Assembly: GCA_032433765.1 (NCBI GenBank)
Contig: JAVIAB010000092.1
Span: 105,607,779 to 105,671,778 of the forward strand
Source: Megaustenia siamemsis
Lineage: Eukaryota; Mollusca; Gastropoda; Stylommatophora; Ariophantidae
Direction: 5' to 3'
DNA length: 64,000 bases
The notes under the pieces are model-generated. The model was not told the origin of the DNA. It saw only the letters and a program-made list of their open reading frames with translations, and searched no databases. Position 1 is the stretch's first letter; every line of letters starts with the position of its first letter. A program made the position numbers and the translations under genes. Positions 57,290 through 64,000 of the stretch are shown here, in pieces.

Positions 57290-57352
57290 ATCAACAACTG
57301 CATCTACTACTACTACAACAACTGTTATATCAACTACAACTACTTCATCTTC
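56700..57352. repeat. (CTA/ACA)n trinucleotide satellite with higher-order units
   Basis: About 650 bp of CTA, ACA and ACT triplets with spaced markers accttaacaactgcacctac and acatcaacaactgcaactac recurring. The minus strand is an unbroken poly-valine frame because no stop can arise from these triplets. Non-coding. Confidence 0.95.
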
Positions 57353-57838
57353 TTCGAAAAGGCGCATGTTTATTTGTTCATAGTTTACACCACAACTTCG
57401 GACAGAGTAGTCACGACTTATGGGCCTACACATCCGACTTCGATGCGGCAAATATTTTAAATCAGCTTGCCACCGTCTTCAATCCTAAACACTTGTCAAG
57501 GCTAATTAACCTGGTTCTTGGATCGTCACATCGAGGTTGATTAGGGTCTTGGTCAGTATTGATGCACTGCTCCATGTATTGTACATCTCATATCACATTA
57601 CCCACGCACATATTTCTATTTTGTATTTGTATATATAACATTCAATAGTGTAAGTTAGCACCACAGCCTCTTTCTGGATTTCACAGCGCCGGATCCAATG
57701 GATATTTTCAAGTTCATGAACTCTTGATCTCCGACCCAACACTCCTTATGATTCGAAAATATTATATTCATATTTTATTGTATATCGTTAATGATGTGCT
57801 TATATTGTATAACATTTTTTCCTTCCTCCTCTTCTGCT

Positions 57839-57876
<38 letters not shown>

Positions 57877-57908
57877 CTATCTATCTTTGGCTTATACTTT
57901 GACAAGAA
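57353..57908. other. Unannotated, with (TC)n at 57841-57871
   Basis: A dinucleotide tract and nothing else supported. Confidence 0.5.
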
Positions 57909-58215
57909 TTAATTAGGAACAAAAATAAATCCCCAAATATTTGCAGAAATTTTAATTTGATGACATCTGGTAGTAAACAGTTCCAAGACAGATATAATTC
58001 TGTGCAAATTAGCAAAATAAATTTGGAGTGAAAATGATGATTTTAATGATGGTAGAATTTCACTTTCGTATTTTTGGTCCGGGAAGACACCATTGGTCAG
58101 AATTTTTTCTACCCTCAGATCTAAATAGTTGTTTCCTGCGATAGAATAATTTGGATAAGGGATCAACACTTTGTCATCCGTCCCATTTAGGACTAGGCAC
58201 GCTGTCGTGTTCCGA
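57909..58215 (-). other. Unclassified open frame without start codon (~100 codons)
   Basis: Minus-strand frame contains NRNTTACLVLNGTDDKVLIP, then GNNYLDLRVEKILTNGVFPD, up to a stop at 57909. Composition is protein-like with N-glycosylation-type sites, but there is no Met. The only upstream acceptor-like site (attattttcag at about 58226) puts a TGA in frame. Possibly an old exon or transposon piece. Confidence 0.2.
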
Positions 58216-59314
58216 TTCAGCAGTCACTGAAAATAATATAATCGTTGCGTCATTCACGGTGCATGTTTAGGGGAAAATCGGGGCACCGCGCATATACGAG
58301 TACCGACCATGCAACCTGCTCTTGTGTCATGATGTTGTTCTTACACCCGCAGGACAGTACAAGGCAAAGAATCGAGTTCGCTTGACCAAAACACGTAAAC
58401 AATGGAGAAAAAGAAGCACCGTGTACTGTTGGGTGTACTTTCACACTCCAATGCCAGAACGACAGCCTACCTCACACGTTTTCACCACTAGTCGACGCCT
58501 CTGCAATATGGTTGCTAATCTACACAGAGTTTTTATTCATATTTCTGTTGTTTATCTTTACCTAAAATGTTACCAGATTTAATCATAACGTTTTTTAACA
58601 CTGGTTTAGTGTTTTGGCTTCGTTTTTTTGTAAGAGATGAATAATGTTATGTGTAGTTATTTTTAATGCGGGGGCAAAAGTATAGCAACAGGTTAATTTT
58701 TATGTGTTTTTAATCTCTGGAAGGAGAAACCATTTTCAGGATGCTGGTATCTTGCCATCTTGTTCACGAATGGTTTACGCTAAGACACGGTGCCATTCAT
58801 GTTAATGTAGTTGAGGGTGTCCTTCTTTTTCTTCTATAAGAGAACGAAAGAATGTTCATTATGGTGATACAGGCTTGAGATTCATAAGAGAATAGTTAAC
58901 GTGTTCACGGGAGTTTGGGGAGGTGCTTGGGGGGAGGGGGAGGGGGATTACGGTGGAAAACGGGTAGGTAGTTGTTTTTGCTGTCGCCGCGCATCTGGTT
59001 TAGTTAAATTCACCAACTTTGCGTTTTATTTAGCGCAAAAAAAAAAAACAAAAAAAAAAAAACAAAAAAAACCCCCAGAAAACTATAGTACATTAATCAG
59101 TGCCAAGACTTATTTAAAAATAGACGTTCACACAAACTTGGGCAAGACTAATAATGGTATTAGAGAATGGTAGTAGCATCACGTAGCCTTGCTCTAATAG
59201 GCAATATCTTCTAGGGCAGGTTCTGCTCAGTGTTCTTCCTAAATGCTCTCCATTTTTTTTTACTAAAGGCCATGTACCCATTGTCTAACTCTCAGCTGAC
59301 TAATTCACGAAAGT

Positions 59315-59318
<4 letters not shown>
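58216..59318. other. Unannotated; A-rich tract at 59036-59075
   Basis: 58.24-58.48 kb is less AT-rich than its surroundings and has a short plus-strand frame rich in Arg/Lys with no recognisable domain. G-rich run at 58916-58946. Confidence 0.35.
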
Positions 59319-59367
<49 letters not shown>

Positions 59368-59425
59368 CTCCCTGTGTGTACGTGCAAGCATGCATGCGTA
59401 CTCGCGCGCGCACGTGTGTGTGTGT
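59319..59425. repeat. (TA)n then GCGCAC/TG tract
   Basis: About 44 bp of TA followed by acgcgcgc and tgtgtgtg type sequence. Confidence 0.95.
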
Positions 59426-59447
59426 ACGTGTGTATCCTGAACGTACT

Positions 59448-59545
59448 TACCGTTCTGAACGGGACAGTACCGTTTTTGTGGTATTTCTCGGTCGTCCCCG
59501 TCGTTTTGATAAAAATATCTCTTTGATTCCGTTTTTTTTTTTTAA
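59448..59545 (+). repeat. Unnamed repeat shared with 37.06 kb, copy 2
   Basis: gaacgggacagtaccg, tttttgtggtatttct, gataaaaatatct. Followed by a poly-A run at 59573-59606. Confidence 0.6.
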
Positions 59546-59570
59546 ATTAAAAATACAAATTTTTTGTCCC

Positions 59571-59608
<38 letters not shown>

Positions 59609-59648
59609 CCGCTGTTTTACATTATTTTCTTAACCAAAGTTTGTAAAG

Positions 59649-60236
59649 TTGAACTCTTTCCATACGTTTCGCCCCACAGTGCTGCGCCATGCAAATGTTG
59701 GTTACGTACCTTTCGCTGCATTAGTGCGTTACTCTCAATTTGTTTAGTGTGAACCGTCATCCACCCGTATTCTTTTTTACACATATTGTATCATCTTGGT
59801 ATTGGTGAAATCGAATTCCTTGTTCAATTTTCTAAAAAATGCATATTAATATGTTATATGTGGGGCCGCGATAACTCAGTGGTTAGTGAGCTAGACTAGA
59901 AAGGACAAGAGGTAGGGTTCGATCCCAACCGACGGCGGCTGGTTCACCCAGCCTTTAATGGTTACCGGATTTTTTTCTGGGAAAGTAAAGCGGCATGGAT
60001 GTAATACCGACCACATTACCCCAAAATTCATGTGCCGAAGGTCTGTAAAATTTATGGTCACTAACACCATATTCCCTATGCGCTACTTGGCGTGACCGGG
60101 GTACTTTACTTTTACTTTTTATGTTATATGTTAGATAAATATAATCATGTAGATTAATATTTCAAACCATAAAGAAATTTGTCTCTTAAATCTCTACCGC
60201 TGAATTGATAAAAAGTTTCCGTACTGGAAGAATTAA
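59649..60236. mobile_element. MITE copy 2, disrupted by a SINE
   Basis: Partner of 27922-28191. Left end ttgaactctttccatacg, right end ttccgtactggaagaattaa. After removing the SINE the two copies align end to end, apart from a ~30-bp insertion near 59690 (gttacgtacctttcgctgca). Confidence 0.75.
59862..60120 (+). mobile_element. tRNA-derived SINE (main family) inside the MITE, 11-bp TSD
   Basis: atgttatatgt flanks it at 59851-59861 and 60121-60131. The unoccupied MITE copy at 28074 has a single atgttatat. Boxes A (ataactcagtggttagtg) and B (ggttcgatccc) are present. Confidence 0.95.
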
Positions 60237-60416
60237 GAGAACAAGTTGAGAGACTTATGTTTGCTGTTTAAGGTTTCTTCATGCTAGAGTCGTGGTGAAG
60301 TCCACCTATACTTCTGCTAACATTTGGTATGGGTTCTATTGCAATCTCTATGTTTTTTGTGATTGAACTATTTATATAAACGTGTTACTTTCTTCATGAT
60401 TAAAGAATATTACATA

Positions 60417-60418
<2 letters not shown>

Positions 60419-60486
<68 letters not shown>
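60419..60486. repeat. (AT)n microsatellite, 68 bp
   Basis: Pure AT dinucleotide. Confidence 0.98.
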
Positions 60487-60488
<2 letters not shown>

Positions 60489-60564
60489 TTATCAGCTTTT
60501 TTGTTGTTGTATTTGTCCGCCGACCAACGATCAACGAACTTTTATTTCTGCTCTTTGATGTATA

Positions 60565-60808
60565 AAGTAAAGAGCCCCATCACGCCAAGTGGTGTATAGG
60601 TAATATGGTGTTAGTGATCATAATTCTTTTAGACCTTCGGCACATGAGTTTTGGGGTAATGTGGTCGGTATTACTGTCCCGTGCCGCATTACTTTCCCAG
60701 AAAAAAAATCGGTCCCTATTTAAGGCTAGGTGAACCCGGAAGTCGTTGATCAGGATGGAAGCCGACTTCTTGTCCTTTGTAGACCACTGAGCTTTCGCGG
60801 CTCCCTCC
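60565..60808 (-). mobile_element. tRNA-derived SINE (main family), 10-bp TSD
   Basis: ttgatgtata at 60555-60564 and 60809-60818. Box B is degraded (gttgatcaggatgga) and a few small deletions are present; no long A run remains at the 3' end. Confidence 0.9.
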
Positions 60809-60908
60809 TTGATGTATAGATACAGTAATATTTTTTACAAATATTAACTATTATAGTGTATGTTTATAAGATCTTCTGTCTGTTATTTGAGCCCTTAGGA
60901 TTGGAATT

Positions 60909-61560
60909 CATCATCATAATCATCATCATCTAGTACCATGCCTGCTGGCGTAGGTGACCATGTCTCTTCACAACTTTTGATCTCGTCAGTTATGTATTAT
61001 TTCTCTTGTTGACCTTCTGCCAAGTCATTCTCTTAAGATGTCTGGTACCTTTTTTCTTTGCTTCTCTCTATCTCTTCGTCCCTCAATTTTCCCAGTTATC
61101 ACTATATATTTCAGCTGTTTCATTCTCATTACATGGCCAAAAAAAATTAATGATTGTTTCTTCTTAATATTGAATGTTAGCTCTCTTTTTGCTTTGGCTT
61201 CTTTCAGAACGTTTTCATTACTCTACTTAACTGTCCATGGTGTTCTCAACATTCTTCTGTAAAACCACATTTCTACTACCCCAGTGATTTTCTTGTCTGT
61301 TGCCCTATTGTCCATGATTCACATCCACATGTTTAGATCGGCTCTACATAACATTTAAGAACTCTTTTTCTTGTTTCTGTTGTCAAAAAATGATTGCACA
61401 GTATCTTCTTTAATTTTTATAAAACTGCTTTTACCTGAGCTATTCTGCATCTCACATCTGTTGTACATCTACCATCTGAGGATAACACTGTTTCCAGATA
61501 TTTAAATTCATTTACCTGTTTAAATATTGTTCTACTTGTCTTTATTGTTCATTCCATAAA
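60909..61560 (-). mobile_element. Type A LINE 3' fragment, longest of its type
   Basis: Begins with catcatcataatcatcatc, then matches in reverse the type A tail of 25.26-25.62 kb and continues about 300 bp further toward the RT region (catctgaggataacactg; agatatttaaattcatttac). Frameshifted. Confidence 0.82.
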
Positions 61561-62284
61561 TCACGATAGAAAACCATACTCAGCATAGTGAACCCAATAA
61601 GCATGATCATATCGTATGGCATATCTTCAACTTCACTGTGAACGCCAGTCTACAAAGGTATCGGAGAACACGTTGAAAGACTAGCTAAGGAAGAATGAGT
61701 CGTTCCCCGCCCAACGCATCGGCACTAATCTGACAACCGTAAGGTACATGATCCATAATAATGTGAAACAACAAACAATGGATGAGATTCATGACTGCTG
61801 GTCGCTTCCTGACCAACCTTATACAGTGTCCTTGAGCTATTAGACACTGCTATTACTTTGGAGCGTTGTATTAGAGAATTAATATTTTGAAAAGATAAGT
61901 GGAAGGATTTGTAAAAGAAACAAATATGTTAATATTTTTCTTTGTGTTTTTTTCTTAATTAAAAAAAAATTGATAAAGAACAGTTTAGTTTCTCTTCAAG
62001 GAAGTAAGAAGTGAATACTAATACTGAAAGAAAGGAATGATTTTTATTTTTATTTAAATGCCAAATAATTATAACACATCGTTTGTATGAGGGAAGTAGA
62101 ATAAACACAGCAGGCTTTTGTATGGTCTTTACAACTTAATTCTGTCTTCTTAGATCAACAGTTTAAAAAAAAAAAATTAAATTGCATAAATAAACTTTAT
62201 ACTAGCCTTACATTCTTCTTCTTAGCTCTTTTTTCTTCTTCTTTTTTCTTTCTTCTTCTTCTTTTTTTCTTCTTCCTATTCTTA
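61561..62284. other. Unannotated; TTC-rich run at 62215-62285
   Basis: The TTC run is probably the tail of the LINE fragment that follows on the minus strand. Confidence 0.45.
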
Positions 62285-62530
62285 CTCTTCCTTTTAACTC
62301 CCTGTAGCGAGTAGGTCTTTAACAAATATCTTCCAAGCCATCCAGTATTTTGCAATTCTTTTAAGATCGTTTTTTGTTTTCCCCCTCCTTTTCAACTCTG
62401 CTTCCACTTTTTCTGCTCCAAGTACAATGTGACTTTCCTTTTCGTACTTACAGTACTATCAGTTGACCTCCGCAGGGTATGTCCTATCCAACGCCATTGT
62501 CTTTGTCGCATGCATACGTACATACTCCAA
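62285..62530 (-). mobile_element. Diverged type H LINE 3' fragment
   Basis: Shares tccttttaactccctgt, ttttaagatcgtttt and ctctgcttccac with 12.03-12.2 kb; begins at a (TTC)n tail. Confidence 0.55.
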
Positions 62531-62639
62531 CAAAATTCAAGAGACAGCGATAAGACCACAAAGACCAGAGCATCATTTTTTTGGAAATGTACGACCTATC
62601 TGATCTAACTCTATTCATCAGTAATACTCATTAGATGTT

Positions 62640-63350
62640 TTTTCCTTTAATACAGTGAAGGTTTGTGTCTTAAAATGACACCAGTCACATGTCTGTAAGA
62701 TGTCATCAGTAACGTATCTGTTAAATGTCATCCGTAAATTATTTGTTAAAATGTCATCAGTAGCGTATCTAATAAAATATCACCAGTAACGTATTTGTTA
62801 AAATGTCATCAGTAACGTATTTGCTAAATGTCAGCAGTAACTTTTAGTGAAAATGTTTTCAGTAACGTATTTGTTAAAAAATGTCAGTAGTAACGTATTT
62901 GTTAAAAATGTCAGTAGTAACGTATTTGTTAAAATGTCATCAGTAGCGTATCTAATAAAATATCACCAGTAACGTATTTGTTAAAATGTCATCAATAACG
63001 TATTTGCTAAATGTCAGCAGTAACGTATTTGTTAAAATGTCAGCAGTAACGTATTTGTTAAAATGTCATCTGTAACATATTTGTTAAATGTCATCAGTAA
63101 CGTATTTGTTAAAATGTCATCAGTAACGTATTTGTTAAAATGTCATCAGTAACGTATTTGTTAAAATGTCACCAGTGAAGTATTTGTTAAAATGTCACCA
63201 GTGAAGTATTTGTTAAAATGTCACCAGTAACGTATTTGTTAAAATGTCACTAGTGAAGTATTTGTTAAAATGTCACAAGTAACGTATTTGTTAAAATGTC
63301 ACCAGTGAAGTATTTGTTAAAATGTCACCAGTAACGTATTTGTTAAAATG
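62640..63350. repeat. 26-bp minisatellite, about 26 copies
   Basis: Unit gtcatcagtaacgtatttgt plus taaaat. The second half of the array switches to a caccagtgaagtat variant alternating with caccagtaacgtat. Confidence 0.96.
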
Positions 63351-63364
63351 GGTATTGCTAATTA

Positions 63365-63665
63365 CTCTGTATGATCTTTGTGAGAAAAGCCGACAAAAGA
63401 GGCCGGCTAGAGAGAGTAATGAGGACGTTGTAAAAGAATCCAAAACTAAAAGAAAGCTACATCAGAAGGAAACAATTTTGTTTGGTCATGTAATAACATG
63501 TAAAATATATTGTGGTAGTTGGAAAATTGCAGGAAAAAGAAATAGATGTTGGCAGAGAGGAAAGATACAAGGCAATGTAAGTAAATTGGTTGGTAAGAGG
63601 TCAACAACATGATAAACAGTTATAGAGATATAAATTGGGGAGAGACAAGATCACCTAGGCCGACA
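63365..63665 (+). mobile_element. Type A LINE 3' fragment
   Basis: Reads RPARESNEDVVKESKTKRKL, then ILFGHVITCK and LVGKRSTT, with DINWGETRSPRPTG in a shifted frame; aligns to the type A tail. It lacks the (ATG)n tail apart from aatgatgac. Confidence 0.7.
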
Positions 63666-63721
63666 GGAATGGTTGTTAATGATGACGTTTTTTTTGCTGG
63701 AAAAGAACCAACATTTTTTAG

Positions 63722-63812
63722 GGCTGCACTGCAAGGGAGGGGTGACGTAAATCTTGCGAATTTTAAAATTCTTTTGACGAAGACTGATCGCGAGGGCACA
63801 GTGACACAGGAC
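63722..63812 (+). CDS. Possible small exon, unknown protein
   Basis: Between the acceptor-like acattttttag and the donor-like CAGGAC|gtaatg, the frame reads ALQGRGDVNLANFKILLTKT followed by DREGTVTQD. It is richer in GC than its surroundings and loosely recalls an EF-hand-type loop region (TDREGT), though the canonical calcium ligands are not all present. It sits between two LINE fragments. Not recognised; a single short candidate exon. Confidence 0.25.
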
Positions 63813-63849
63813 GTAATGGTCTCGTGTCTTAAACGTGTAATTTTATTGG

Positions 63850-64000
63850 AGTCCTAAAGAAGCTAGTCAAAAGGTCAATTTTGACCTATGGAAGCGAATC
63901 ATGGACGGTAAACAAACACGTGAAAAGACGATTAGATGCCGCAGAGATGGGATTTCTCAGAAGAATGTTGAAAGTTCCATGGACAGCTAAAAAGACCAAT
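63850..64000 (+). mobile_element. Type B-like LINE tail, continues past the window
   Basis: Reads LKKLVKRSILTYGSESWTVN then KRRLDAAEMGFLRRMLKVPW up to the right edge, uninterrupted. Same tail type as 44.3-44.8 kb. Confidence 0.85.

Noticed and set aside
56591..57451. 286-codon minus-strand open frame, mostly valine
   Set aside because: It is the translation of a CTA/ACA satellite and GTCC repeats, in which stops cannot occur; no protein-like complexity.
58322..58582. Plus-strand 86-codon frame rich in Arg/Lys
   Set aside because: No recognisable domain, repeat or splice structure; composition alone is not sufficient.

Overview
The window looks like an AT-rich, repeat-loaded piece of an invertebrate nuclear genome. 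It is most likely a mollusc or another lophotrochozoan: it carries an exon series of a FAM184A-like coiled-coil gene, an FMRFamide-receptor-like peptide GPCR, RTE-like LINE tails ending in simple repeats, a tRNA-derived SINE family, and many unrelated minisatellites. The taxon is inferred from style and protein similarity recalled from memory, not from a search. There are no operons, bacterial genes, CRISPR arrays or viral genes.

Layout. 1-3.96 kb: a LINE with an uninterrupted endonuclease-RT-RNase H reading frame. 3.9-6.1 kb: nested, decayed RTE-like LINE pieces with clear target-site duplications (TSDs). 6.38-24.54 kb (+): six exons of the FAM184A homologue that splice in frame (873, 121, 182, 207, 123 and 162 bp). 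Their introns hold LINE tails, SINEs, a hAT remnant and at least five minisatellites. The first exon and the C-terminal half are not recognised here. 24.5-49 kb: intergenic or intronic repeats, including a foldback structure with a SINE in its loop, a MITE, a decayed RNase H LINE (30.1-32.7 kb), a 1.75 kb DNA transposon with long terminal inverted repeats (TIRs, 40.2-42.0 kb) and a mariner remnant (43.2-43.6 kb). 49.27-55.54 kb (-): a two-exon class A GPCR that joins to 410 residues, with a 5 kb intron full of tandem repeats. 55.6-64 kb: microsatellites, a trinucleotide satellite, a second MITE copy carrying a SINE, more LINE tails, a 26-bp minisatellite, and a possible small exon at 63.72 kb.

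LINE fragments are sorted here by 3'-tail type (working names only). A and B have (ATG)n tails; C has a (TAGA)n tail; D has an (AAG)n tail; E, G and H are other tail types; F has a (TGA/TGAA)n tail. No coordinated gene system is evident. The two supported cellular genes are independent: a probable cytoskeletal coiled-coil protein and a neuropeptide receptor. The richest information is the transposon history, where TSDs, nested insertions and one pre-insertion paralogous site let insertion order be read directly.
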